The position numbers and the translations under genes were made by a program. The notes beneath the pieces were generated by a model that did no database searches, was not told the origin of the DNA, and saw only the letters and a list, made by a program, of their open reading frames with translations. From an uncultured Duncaniella sp. (GTDB lineage: Bacteria > Bacteroidota > Bacteroidia > Bacteroidales > Muribaculaceae), in NCBI RefSeq assembly GCF_910577345.1, contig NZ_CAJTMT010000010.1, positions 30,757-94,756 on the forward strand: DNA of 64,000 bases. Reading direction: 5' to 3'. Shown here one piece after another: positions 26,216 through 35,877 of the stretch. The first letter of the stretch is position 1, and each line of letters opens with the position of its first letter.

Positions 26216-27937
26216 ATGAAAACAAAACTAACCTTGATGACCCTCTCGGCCGCCATGGTCGGCATACTCGGAAGCTGCGGTTCGGCAACGGACGCGAAGG
26301 CGATCGAGCCGCAGAAGTCGGTGGCCATCTTTGATTCCTTCACCTACGAAGGCAACGATGACTACTACAATGCCAATCCGCTGGCTGACGAAAGTTCATT
26401 CTACAATCCCATCCTTCCCGGATGGTATTCCGACCCTTCAATCTGTACCAATGGTGACGGCGATTATTTCCTCGCCACATCGACATTTACCTATTTTCCC
26501 GGCGTGCCTCTCTTCCATAGCCGTGACCTTGTCAACTGGAAGCAGGTCGGTCATGTGCTTTCGCGTCCCTCACAGTTGCAGAATATGGAGAAGCAGCATG
26601 TCAGCGGAGGTATTTTCGCTCCTGCGATAGCCTACAATCCGGCCAACAAGACATATTACATGATTACCACCAATGTTGGTTCCGGTAATTTCTTCGTGAA
26701 GACTCAAGACCCCTTCGGAGAATGGAGCGATCCCATCATGCTTCCGGAAGTGAAGGGCATTGACCCGGCATTCTTCTTCGATGAGGATGGCAAGGGTTAT
26801 ATTGTCAACAATGACGATGCCCCCGACAATAATCCCGAATACCCCGGCCATAGAACCGTCAGGGTCGTGGAATTCGACACCGCTACCGATAAGTGTGTCG
26901 GCGAACGTAAAATCGTTGTCAACAAGGGTTGCCGTCCCGAAGAGAAACCTATCTGGTGTGAAGGTCCACATATCTATAAGATAAAGGGGCAGTACTATCT
27001 GATGACAGCTGAGGGCGGAACAAGCACCTGGCACAGCGAGGTCATCTACCGTGGTCCCTCGCCATTCGGTCCCTATACTCCTTGGGAGGGAAATCCTATC
27101 CTTACTCAGCGCACTCTCGACCGCAACCGTGTTAATCCCATCACCTGCGCCGGCCATGCTGACCTTGTGCAGACCAAGGAGGGTGACTGGTGGAGCGTAT
27201 TCCTTGCCTGTCGTCCTGTCAAGGATGACATGGAGAATCTCGGCCGCGAAACATTCATGATGCCCGTGAAATGGACTGAAGACGGTTGGCCTTACATGAC
27301 ACGCGAGGGTGAGACTGTCCCCATGCAGCTCCGTCGCGAAGGCGTGAAACGTAGCTCGGATGTCACTTTCGGAAACTTTGCACGTGTTGACAATTTTACT
27401 GACTCAGTTTTAGGCATGGATTGGATGACACTCCGCGGAACTGCCGGAAATTTCTATTCACTCACCGACAATCCCGGCTTTCTCACTGTCAAGTGTGCGG
27501 ATGTGACATCTTCTGAAAAAGCTGTGATTCCTTACATCGGACGTCGCATACATCATCATAACTATACTGCCACCACCGGTGTGACTTTTGATCCCGAACA
27601 TGACAAGCAGTGTGCCGGTCTTCTGCTCATGAAGGATGAGACCCATCAGTATCTCCTCGCCAAAACCCGCAATGAAAACGGCCACTGTGTGGTCCTGCGC
27701 AAGATAAGCGAGAATGGTGTTGAAGATCTTGCATCGAAGGCCATAAATGATGATTCCCACAATCTTAAACTTAAAGTTGACTCCAAGGGCCTTGATTTGA
27801 GTTTCCATTATTCAGCCGACGGCGGACGGACATGGACGGAAGTGGCATCGGGCGTTGATGCCGGATTCACATCGACCGCAAAGGCCGGAGGTTTCACCGG
27901 AACGACAGTCGGAGTCTATGCTTCCAATAATATTTAG
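26216..27937 (+). CDS. GH43 beta-xylosidase/arabinofuranosidase lipoprotein
   Basis: A 573-residue lipoprotein: the lipobox LGSC puts the acylated Cys at about 21, so the enzyme is membrane-anchored. The GH43 propeller follows with the base Asp in GWYSDPSICTNGDGDY (about 73), the modulating Asp in GIDPAFFFDEDGKGY (about 183) and the acid Glu in IWCEGPHIYKI (about 249). GHADLVQTKEGDWWSVFLAC is also typical of xylosidase-type members. A C-terminal beta-sandwich (about 380-560) includes RRIHHHNYTATTGVTFDPEH and CAGLLLMKDE. The start at MKTKLTLM is set by the signal peptide. It lies 92 bases upstream of the first susC gene and may be in the same unit. Confidence 0.92.
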   Translation: MKTKLTLMTLSAAMVGILGSCGSATDAKAIEPQKSVAIFDSFTYEGNDDYYNANPLADESSFYNPILPGWYSDPSICTNGDGDYFLATSTFTYFPGVPLFHSRDLVNWKQVGHVLSRPSQLQNMEKQHVSGGIFAPAIAYNPANKTYYMITTNVGSGNFFVKTQDPFGEWSDPIMLPEVKGIDPAFFFDEDGKGYIVNNDDAPDNNPEYPGHRTVRVVEFDTATDKCVGERKIVVNKGCRPEEKPIWCEGPHIYKIKGQYYLMTAEGGTSTWHSEVIYRGPSPFGPYTPWEGNPILTQRTLDRNRVNPITCAGHADLVQTKEGDWWSVFLACRPVKDDMENLGRETFMMPVKWTEDGWPYMTREGETVPMQLRREGVKRSSDVTFGNFARVDNFTDSVLGMDWMTLRGTAGNFYSLTDNPGFLTVKCADVTSSEKAVIPYIGRRIHHHNYTATTGVTFDPEHDKQCAGLLLMKDETHQYLLAKTRNENGHCVVLRKISENGVEDLASKAINDDSHNLKLKVDSKGLDLSFHYSADGGRTWTEVASGVDAGFTSTAKAGGFTGTTVGVYASNNI

Positions 27938-28029
27938 TTTATGACATTTAACCGACTTTATCCCTATATCTCTCCTCCTTTTGTCGCTCACGATAACCAA
28001 CCCAATTATATTACTTTAAATTAATAACA

Positions 28030-31000
28030 ATGGAAAATGTAAAGAAACTATTTCGATGCATTTCACTCCTGTTGCTCTATCTGAGTTTCGGCACGGTAGG
28101 GGCATACGCCGATACGGTCAGGGGTACGGTGGTTGACGACACCGGTGAACCACTGATAGGAGTGACAGTGCTCCTGCAAGGAACATCCCAGGGTGTGGCT
28201 ACTGACTTTGACGGTCAGTACAGCATCAATGTTCCAAGTCTGAAAACCGCAGTGCTCGATTTCTCGTATGTCGGCATGGTCTCGCAGTCCGTCAAGGTCA
28301 ACGGACGCAGCGTGGTTGATGTAACGCTCGTTTCCGACACGGAGATGCTTGAGGAAGTGGTCGTCGTCGGTTACGGTCAGCAGAAAAAGGCCTCCATCGT
28401 CGGTGCCATCACCCAGACCTCAGGTGAGACTCTTGAACGTGCCGGTGGTGTGAGCAGTGTCGGAGCGGCTCTTACCGGTAATCTTCCCGGTGTTGTGACC
28501 ACATCGTCAACCGGTATGCCCGGCGACGAGGATCCGCAGATTGTCATCCGAAGCGCAAGTTCATGGAACAGTTCCAATCCTCTGGTGCTTGTCGACGGTA
28601 TCGAACGTCCCATGAGTTCGGTCGACATCAGTTCGGTCAAGACTATTTCCGTTCTCAAAGACGCATCCGCGACAGCCGTCTATGGTGTGAAAGGTGCCAA
28701 CGGTGTCATCCTCATCACCACCAAGCGCGGTGAAGAGGGACGTGCGAAAATCTCTATCGGCATGAATGCCACTGCCAAGGTCGTTTCAAAACTTCCCGAG
28801 ACTCTCGGCTCGGCCGATGCCATGCTTATCCGCAATCAGGCCATCGAGCGTGAACTCGGTGTCGACCCCTCTTCGTGGGCAAGCATCTATCCCGATGCGC
28901 TCATCGAGAAGTATCGCAATCCCGGCGACGAGTGGGAGCGCTATGTAGATGTCGACTGGCAGAAGGAACTTTTCAAGGACTATGCGATGTCCTATAACCC
29001 CAACATCAATGTAGCCGGCGGTACGAAGAATGTGAAATATTTCGCTGCTATCGACTTCCTCCATGAAGGTGACCTTTTCCGTACATGGGACAACGGTCGC
29101 GGCTACAAATCAGGCTATGGCTACAACCGTGTGAACGTCCGTTCGAACCTCGATTTCCAGATTACTCCCACCACCGTCTTCAAGGTGAACCTCTTCGGCA
29201 TGAACGGAGAGAAAAAACGTCCGTGGAAGATGAATGACAGCGAATGGGGCACAACCCAGCTCTGGCAGGCTGCCTACAGCGCACCGCACGACACCTTCCT
29301 TCCCCGCTACTCTGACGGGACATGGGGATATTATCCTCTTGACACCCAAGGCTCGCCCAACTCCGTCACCAACCTTGCGCTTGCAGGAGCCGAAAAGGTG
29401 ACCACTACCAGAATCAATACGGACTTTGCTATCGAGCAGGATCTCAGTTTCATAACCAAGGGCCTCCGTGCCTCGGCACTCGTGTCGTGGGACAATGTTT
29501 TTGTCGAGGGTGAACGCGGTATCAATGACCTCTACAACTCCTATCAGCAAAAGTGGATCAATCCGATTACAGGTGAGGTGACAACTTCTCAGGTAGGCGA
29601 CACCAAGACCGGTTTTGATTTCAACGAAGGAATCAAATGGAACACAAGTGGCGGTAGTGTCGACAACAATCAGACCGTCCGCAATCTCTTCTATCAGGCT
29701 CAGCTCTACTGGGCACGCAAGTTTAACGAGCATGACGTTTCGCTCATGGGTGTGTTCAACCGCACGGAGAACACCTACGGTTCGCAGTTCACCAACTATC
29801 GTGAGGACTGGGCATTCCGCGGAACCTACAACTTTGCCGACAAGTATTTTGTCGAGTACAACGGTGCCTACAACGGTTCGGAGCGTTTCAGCAGCAAACA
29901 CCGTTTTGCCTTCTTCAATTCAGGTGCGGTGGGCTGGATGATTTCACAAGAAAACTTCATGAAATTCTCGCGTGGCTGGCTTGATATGCTCAAAGTCCGT
30001 TACTCCTACGGTGAGGTCGGTGACGACTATGTTCCCTCCCGCTGGCTCTATGCAACCCAGATGGGCTACGGTGGCCAAGGCTATCAGGGCATCAACCGCC
30101 AGACAGAATCACCTTATATATGGTATTACGAGCAGGCAGTCGGCAATCCGGATGTGCATTGGGAAAAAGCCATCAAGCAGAACCTCGGTATTGACTACTC
30201 TTTCTTCAACCATTTCGCCGCAGGTAGCCTTGAATTCTTCCGCGACAAGCGCAGCGACATCCTCATCACAGGTGACAAACGAGCTGTTCCCAGCTACTAT
30301 GGAACCACAGCTCCTACCGCCAATCTCGGTCGTGTCCGCACCTCCGGTTTCGAACTCGAACTCCGTCTCAACTACACTTTCGGACGTGATTTCCACCTTT
30401 GGGGCAATTTCAACATGACTCATGCGACAAACAAAATTCTGTCGTATGACGACCCTGAGCTGACACCCGCCTATCAGAAAAACACCGGTTTCGCCATCGG
30501 TCAGGACCATGCCACCTACACAGCAGGTTTTGCCAACAACTGGGATGAGGTCATCGGTATGACGCAGCACAACACCAACGACAATCATAAACTTCCCGGT
30601 CAGTACATATCCGTCGACTATAACGGTGACGGTGTTATTGACTCAAACGACAGCGCACCCTACGGCTACACCGGTACGCCCGAGAATACCTACAGCGCCA
30701 CTATCGGATTCGAGTGGAGAGGTTTCAGCGCTTTCGTGCAGTTCTACGGTGTTACCAACGTGACACGCTATGTCGGTTTCAAGTCTCTCAACAACCACCT
30801 CAACAACGTGTTTGACGAAGGCTCATACTGGTCCGGTTCAAATCAGAATGCCGACAGTCCGCTTCCCCGATGGAACACGACACCTTCCTACTATGAGGGA
30901 ACCCGCTATCACTACGACGGCTCATATATCCGTCTGAAAAATGCCGAGATTGCCTATACATGGACCAACGGTTGGGTCAAGAAACTTGGCATGAGCATGT

Positions 31001-31149
31001 TCAAACTCTATCTCAACGGCAACAACCTCTGGATGTGGTCAAGGATGCCCGACGACCGCGAATCGAATTTCGCCGGAACAGGTCTCGCATCGCAGGGTGC
31101 CTATCCTACTGTCCGCCGTTTCAACCTTGGCTTTAAGTTTGATATCTAA
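28030..31149 (+). CDS. SusC-like TonB-dependent transporter (first pair)
   Basis: A 1039-residue outer-membrane importer that moves oligosaccharides into the periplasm with energy from TonB. After the signal peptide comes a carboxypeptidase-regulatory-like domain (VRGTVVDDTGEPLIGVTVLL, FDGQYSI, about 28-105). Then the family motif EEVVVVGYGQQKKASIVGAI and the plug domain follow (VLVDGIERPMSSVD, SVLKDASATAVYGVKGANGV). The rest is a 22-strand barrel ending in RRFNLGFKFDI with a C-terminal aromatic-type end. The partner susD gene starts 15 bases later. By its position beside GH10 and GH43 enzymes the cargo is probably xylo-oligosaccharides. Confidence 0.96.
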   Translation: MENVKKLFRCISLLLLYLSFGTVGAYADTVRGTVVDDTGEPLIGVTVLLQGTSQGVATDFDGQYSINVPSLKTAVLDFSYVGMVSQSVKVNGRSVVDVTLVSDTEMLEEVVVVGYGQQKKASIVGAITQTSGETLERAGGVSSVGAALTGNLPGVVTTSSTGMPGDEDPQIVIRSASSWNSSNPLVLVDGIERPMSSVDISSVKTISVLKDASATAVYGVKGANGVILITTKRGEEGRAKISIGMNATAKVVSKLPETLGSADAMLIRNQAIERELGVDPSSWASIYPDALIEKYRNPGDEWERYVDVDWQKELFKDYAMSYNPNINVAGGTKNVKYFAAIDFLHEGDLFRTWDNGRGYKSGYGYNRVNVRSNLDFQITPTTVFKVNLFGMNGEKKRPWKMNDSEWGTTQLWQAAYSAPHDTFLPRYSDGTWGYYPLDTQGSPNSVTNLALAGAEKVTTTRINTDFAIEQDLSFITKGLRASALVSWDNVFVEGERGINDLYNSYQQKWINPITGEVTTSQVGDTKTGFDFNEGIKWNTSGGSVDNNQTVRNLFYQAQLYWARKFNEHDVSLMGVFNRTENTYGSQFTNYREDWAFRGTYNFADKYFVEYNGAYNGSERFSSKHRFAFFNSGAVGWMISQENFMKFSRGWLDMLKVRYSYGEVGDDYVPSRWLYATQMGYGGQGYQGINRQTESPYIWYYEQAVGNPDVHWEKAIKQNLGIDYSFFNHFAAGSLEFFRDKRSDILITGDKRAVPSYYGTTAPTANLGRVRTSGFELELRLNYTFGRDFHLWGNFNMTHATNKILSYDDPELTPAYQKNTGFAIGQDHATYTAGFANNWDEVIGMTQHNTNDNHKLPGQYISVDYNGDGVIDSNDSAPYGYTGTPENTYSATIGFEWRGFSAFVQFYGVTNVTRYVGFKSLNNHLNNVFDEGSYWSGSNQNADSPLPRWNTTPSYYEGTRYHYDGSYIRLKNAEIAYTWTNGWVKKLGMSMFKLYLNGNNLWMWSRMPDDRESNFAGTGLASQGAYPTVRRFNLGFKFDI

Positions 31150-31164
31150 AACACGCCTTAAACA

Positions 31165-33036
31165 ATGAAAAAACAGTTTGCATATATAAAAGCCGGTCTG
31201 CTGAGTCTTGGTGTCATCTTTGCCGCCACCTCATGCTCCGACTACCTTGACAAGTCAGAGGAGTCCGACATCTCCGCGACCGAGCCGTTCAAGGATTTCA
31301 CCAATTTCCAGGGATTCGTCGAGCCTCTCTACAATAATATCCCTCTTTTCGACAAGGGCTATTGGACAAACTCCTTCAACTGGGGTGACGATGAGGTGAC
31401 GAGCGCCAACATCAACTATCACATGGTCTATAAAATTGACCAGGGTGATTTCTGGGGATGGCAGAGCGAATTCGACGGCTGGGGAACAGGTTGGCTCGAC
31501 CGCAAGGATTTCCAGCCCAGAGAAAGGGACCGTTTCAAGAAAGGTCTGTGGCCTTGCGCATGGTGGGGTATCCGTCAGTGCAACATGGGTCTTGAGAATC
31601 TTGAGCTCCTCACCGATGCGACGACTGAGCAGAGGAAGGCCATCGAAGGTCAGCTCCTCTTCTTCCGCGGTTGGTTCCACTTCATGCTCATGCAATATTT
31701 CGGCGGCCTGCCTTATATTGATGAGGTGATGAATGCCAACGGACAGCTCACCCGTCCGCGTCTTTCCTACCATGAATGTGCCGACAAGGCTGCCGCCGAC
31801 CTCCGCCGTGCCGCCGATCTTCTTCCAATCGACTGGGACAAGACTTCAATCAGCATCATCACCAACGGTAATAACCAGCGCCGTATCAACAAGGTCATGG
31901 CTCTTGCGTATCTCGGCAAGAATTACCTCTGGGCTGCTTCACCGCTGATGAACCGTGAATCCACCGGTGCCACCACCTATAATAAAGAATATGCCCAGAA
32001 GGCTGCCGATGCTCTTGGCGAACTTCTCAATCTCGTGGAAACGGGTCAGACACAGTATGAACTTGTCGATTATGCCAATATCGCGGATGTGTTCTATTCC
32101 TACGGTCAGAACGGACGTATGCCCGGGTCGACAGAAGTCATCTTCCGTGGTCCGGAATGGGATCCCTGGCAGAACACCCGCTATGGTCTTGCCCTCCAGT
32201 ATGTCCCGACTCCTTACCATCCCGACGGCGGTGGCAACAATCTCAGCCCCTGCGCCAATTATGTCAGCAACTACGGTATGGCCAACGGTCTTCCTCTCGA
32301 TGACCCGCAGTCAGGATGGGACAAGACACATCCTTGGAAGGGCCGTGACCCCCGTTTCTACAATGACATTGTGTTTGACGGCTGTCTCATAACCGACAAT
32401 TACCAGTGTGAGCTTCCCAACATCGAACTTTTCACCGGCGGAGCCTCACGCGATGTCAATACCGCCTCGCGCACCGGCTATGCACTGAAAAAGTTCCTCC
32501 ACAAGACCTGTAACCGCTATGATGACGGCTGGGGCTATTCACCGCAGTTCACAATCGGTCTCAGCTATCTGCGTCTCGCCGATGTCTATCTGATGTATGC
32601 GGAAGCAGCTTCGCAGGCGACCGGAACACCGACAGGCAAGTCGTCGGCCTGTTCCCTCTCCGCACTCGATGCCATCAACAAAATCCGCACCCGTGCAGGA
32701 GTTGAAGAGGTCAATGCCAAATTCACAGGGAATCTCGACGGCTTCATGAGCGAGGTGCGCCGCGAACGCGCGGTTGAACTCTCCTTTGAGGGCCATCGCT
32801 TCAACGACCTCCGGCGCTGGATGCTCATTGACAAACCCGAGTATGCCAACAAGACTTCAGTCGAGTTCACCCGCAGCGGAGAGTTTGACAAGGCTCATCC
32901 CGAGAACAATGCCGTCAGCGGCTTCCACGAAGAAGTGATTGTTGCCCGCAGCTACTCGGAGAAGCATTATTGGCTCCCCCTCAAAAAGTCGGACTGCAAC
33001 ATGTCGGCTGACTTCAAGCAGAATCCAGGCTGGTAA
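31165..33036 (+). CDS. SusD-like glycan-binding lipoprotein (first pair)
   Basis: A 623-residue outer-surface lipoprotein (lipobox ATSC, Cys about 24) that caps the SusC barrel and captures glycan. The N-terminal SusD-like TPR part contains CDYLDKSEESDI and FFRGWFHFMLMQYFGGLPYI. The C-terminal RagB/SusD part contains YLRLADVYLMYAEAA, INKIRTRAGV, and RRERAVELSFEGHRFNDLRR, all family signatures. The C-terminus ends QNPGW, as in most members. Its length is above the usual 500 to 550 residues, due to loops around residues 270-420. It sits between two susC genes with short gaps, so co-transcription is expected. Confidence 0.96.
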   Translation: MKKQFAYIKAGLLSLGVIFAATSCSDYLDKSEESDISATEPFKDFTNFQGFVEPLYNNIPLFDKGYWTNSFNWGDDEVTSANINYHMVYKIDQGDFWGWQSEFDGWGTGWLDRKDFQPRERDRFKKGLWPCAWWGIRQCNMGLENLELLTDATTEQRKAIEGQLLFFRGWFHFMLMQYFGGLPYIDEVMNANGQLTRPRLSYHECADKAAADLRRAADLLPIDWDKTSISIITNGNNQRRINKVMALAYLGKNYLWAASPLMNRESTGATTYNKEYAQKAADALGELLNLVETGQTQYELVDYANIADVFYSYGQNGRMPGSTEVIFRGPEWDPWQNTRYGLALQYVPTPYHPDGGGNNLSPCANYVSNYGMANGLPLDDPQSGWDKTHPWKGRDPRFYNDIVFDGCLITDNYQCELPNIELFTGGASRDVNTASRTGYALKKFLHKTCNRYDDGWGYSPQFTIGLSYLRLADVYLMYAEAASQATGTPTGKSSACSLSALDAINKIRTRAGVEEVNAKFTGNLDGFMSEVRRERAVELSFEGHRFNDLRRWMLIDKPEYANKTSVEFTRSGEFDKAHPENNAVSGFHEEVIVARSYSEKHYWLPLKKSDCNMSADFKQNPGW

Positions 33037-33056
33037 TCATCCTTAATTAGAATCTC

Positions 33057-35858
33057 ATGAAACAGATACAAAAAATTATAGCTTTGAGTGCCTTGGCGTT
33101 GATTGGTGGAAGCACTGCCAACGCTGATGAGCTTCTCGATTCGACAAAAGTCCATGTGGCCTTCCGCACGGTCGACAAGATGGATCTTCTTGGCGGCGTT
33201 TCGGAAGTGGATATGGAGAAACTCATCGAAAAGGACTATTCGACATATAGCCTTAACGACATGCAGTCGTTTGTCGGCGGCTACAACGGTCAGCTCTGGA
33301 ATCAGGGCGAAGTGCTTGTGCTGGTCGACGGTGTGCCCCGCGATGCCAACAATATTCTTCCGAGTGAAATCGCACAGATAACATTCATGAAGGGCGCGCA
33401 GGCAGTGGTGCTCTACGGTAGCCGTGGTGCGCACGGTGTGATTCTCATCACCACAAAGCGCGGCAACGACAAGGGCCTGCAGGTGAGTGTGCGCGGGAAT
33501 GCCCAGCTCTTTGTCCCCAAGAGTTATCCCAAATATCTCGGTTCGGCTGAGTATGCCACTCTCTACAATGAGGCACTTGCCAATGACGGTCTCTCTCCCG
33601 CCTTCTCGCAGGAGGACATCTACAACTATTCTGCCGGAACCAATCCTTTCCGCTACCCGGATGTCAACTTCTTCTCAAATGACTATCTGAAGAAGAACTA
33701 CATGCGCTATGACGGCACAGCCGAGTTCCGTGGCGGAGGTAAGTTTGCAAAGTTCTACGCCAACGTGGGTCTTTATCATGTCGATGACCTCATCAAGTTC
33801 GGTGAAGGCAAGAAGAACGGCACGACCCGTCTGAATGTCCGTGGCAATATCGACCTCCGTCTCAACGACTGGATCAGCGGTTGGGTCAACACAAGTGCAT
33901 CGTTCTACGATGTCCGCAGTGACAATTCCAATTTCTGGGCCTCGTCAGCGACACTTCGTCCGACAAACCCCGGCGCGGCTCCTCTCGTTCCGCTGATTCC
34001 CATCTCGGCCATAGACCCCTCCGACAAGACCGCGTGGACATATATCAACAACAGTTCGCATATCGTCGACGGTAAATATCTCCTCGGTGGAACCCAGCAG
34101 TATTCGACCAACCCGTTTGCAGCGATGTATGCCGCCGGCCACAACACCTACACAAGCCGTCAGTTCCAGTTTGACCTTGGACTTGACATTGACCTCGCAA
34201 AGTTGTTGCCCGGCCTCTCGTTCCGTGCGCAGTATGCCGTTGACTATTCGACAAGCTACGTCACCTCAATCAACAATGACTATGCGACCTATCAGGCAAC
34301 ATGGGACAATGCGCTCGGCCACGACATGATTGCTTCACTCACGAAGTTCAATCTCGACAAGTCGACAGCCACACAGAATGTGTCAGGCAGCACCGACCGC
34401 CAGACAATCACGTTCAACGCCCTCTTCAACTACAAGAGGACTTTCGGCGACGCGCACAATCTTCAGGCAATGCTCCTTGCCAACGGCTATCAGGTCACAA
34501 CCTCAGGTGAATATCACCGTGTCAGCAATGCCAACCTCGGTGTGGATGTAACGTATGACTACATGAACAAGTATTATGCTCAGTTCAGCGGTGCGGCAGT
34601 CCACTCCTCCAAGCTCGCACCCGGTCACCGTCAGGCTTTCTCGCCGACAGCATCGCTCGGATGGCGCATCAGTCAGGAAGAATGGCTGAAGGATGTCAAC
34701 TGGCTTGACAACCTCAAGCTCACCGCATCCTACGGTCTGCTCAACCAGGACATTGACATTGAAAGCTACTACATGTATGCCGACATCTTTACCTCGACAG
34801 GTACATGGTGGGGATGGAGTGAGACCAACAACTCAATGCAGACCACCGACTCCAAGCGTGGCGGTAACCCCAATCTCGGTTTTGTCAAGCGTAAGGAGTT
34901 CAATGCCGGTCTCAATGCCACACTCTTCAACGGTGTGCTCAATCTCAATGCCAATTTCTTCAACATTGACCTGAATGACCAGTTGACAATAGCATCAAGC
35001 ACATATCCCAACTATTTCATGAGCTATTGGCCCGTTTCCGACCTCCGTCCCTACATCAACTACAACAATCAGCGTCGCACCGGCTTTGATTTCGGCGTGA
35101 ACGTTGCAAAGGATTTCGGAAAGGTGTATCTTGCTCTCGGTGTCAACGGTATGTATGCCACTTCGAAGAACACCCGCATCAACGAGACCGTCGAATATGA
35201 CTGGCTGCGTTCAACCGGTGCATCGGCCGATGCACTCCGTGGCTATGAATGTCTCGGTTACTTCGCTGATGAGGCGGATGTGGCTTCCTCCGCGAAAATC
35301 AACAACAATACCCGTCCCGGCGATCTGAAATACAAGGATCAGAACGGTGACGGTGTAATTGACGGCAAGGACCAGGTGGTTCTCGGCAAGTGGAGAGCAC
35401 CCTTCGTGATGGGCGTGAACCTCACTGCGAAATGGAACAACTTCACCCTCTTCGTGGCCGGTTCGGGCAACTACGGAGGCCACAATCTCAAGCAGGATAT
35501 GCCATACTATTCTGTCTATGGTGATAAGAAGTATTCCGAAGTTGTCCGCGGACGCTGGACACCCGAAACCGCCGCTACCGCAACCTTCCCCCGCCTGACA
35601 ACCCAGGGTGGAGAACTCAACTTCGTCGCATCGGACTACTGGCTATATTCCACCGATGCTTTCTATCTCAACAAAGTGCAGCTTACCTACGACTTTGCCT
35701 CATCTCTTTTCCGCGACAAGTTCGTGAAGGGACTTCAGGTATATGTCAGCGGTGACAATCTCGCCACAATCTCCAAGGAGCGCAAGCTGCTTGAAATGAA
35801 CGTTGGCTCAACTCCCCAGACCCGCTGCTATACTTTGGGTGTGAAAGTCGATTTCTAA
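33057..35858 (+). CDS. SusC-like transporter lacking the N-terminal regulatory-like domain (second pair)
   Basis: A 933-residue outer-membrane transporter with signal peptide (IIALSALALIGGSTANA). It goes almost directly into the plug, which includes NQGEVLVLVDGVPRDANNIL, then QAVVLYGSRGAHGVILITTK. The carboxypeptidase-like domain of the first SusC is absent, and the usual VVVGYG segment is replaced by FRTVDKMDLLGGVSEVDMEK. The barrel is complete, with GYECLGYFADEADV, YKDQNGDGVIDGKDQVVLG and the C-terminal YTLGVKVDF. The gene lies 20 bases after the first susD and 19 bases before the second. Tandem SusCD pairs are known in xylan PULs of Bacteroides ovatus; the shortened N-terminus raises the question of how it engages TonB. 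Confidence 0.94.
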   Translation: MKQIQKIIALSALALIGGSTANADELLDSTKVHVAFRTVDKMDLLGGVSEVDMEKLIEKDYSTYSLNDMQSFVGGYNGQLWNQGEVLVLVDGVPRDANNILPSEIAQITFMKGAQAVVLYGSRGAHGVILITTKRGNDKGLQVSVRGNAQLFVPKSYPKYLGSAEYATLYNEALANDGLSPAFSQEDIYNYSAGTNPFRYPDVNFFSNDYLKKNYMRYDGTAEFRGGGKFAKFYANVGLYHVDDLIKFGEGKKNGTTRLNVRGNIDLRLNDWISGWVNTSASFYDVRSDNSNFWASSATLRPTNPGAAPLVPLIPISAIDPSDKTAWTYINNSSHIVDGKYLLGGTQQYSTNPFAAMYAAGHNTYTSRQFQFDLGLDIDLAKLLPGLSFRAQYAVDYSTSYVTSINNDYATYQATWDNALGHDMIASLTKFNLDKSTATQNVSGSTDRQTITFNALFNYKRTFGDAHNLQAMLLANGYQVTTSGEYHRVSNANLGVDVTYDYMNKYYAQFSGAAVHSSKLAPGHRQAFSPTASLGWRISQEEWLKDVNWLDNLKLTASYGLLNQDIDIESYYMYADIFTSTGTWWGWSETNNSMQTTDSKRGGNPNLGFVKRKEFNAGLNATLFNGVLNLNANFFNIDLNDQLTIASSTYPNYFMSYWPVSDLRPYINYNNQRRTGFDFGVNVAKDFGKVYLALGVNGMYATSKNTRINETVEYDWLRSTGASADALRGYECLGYFADEADVASSAKINNNTRPGDLKYKDQNGDGVIDGKDQVVLGKWRAPFVMGVNLTAKWNNFTLFVAGSGNYGGHNLKQDMPYYSVYGDKKYSEVVRGRWTPETAATATFPRLTTQGGELNFVASDYWLYSTDAFYLNKVQLTYDFASSLFRDKFVKGLQVYVSGDNLATISKERKLLEMNVGSTPQTRCYTLGVKVDF

Positions 35859-35877
35859 ACCGGAAACAACTGAAATA

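Noticed and set aside
29110..29901. 263-codon reverse frame inside susC
   Set aside because: It is a shadow of a clear TonB-dependent transporter reading frame.
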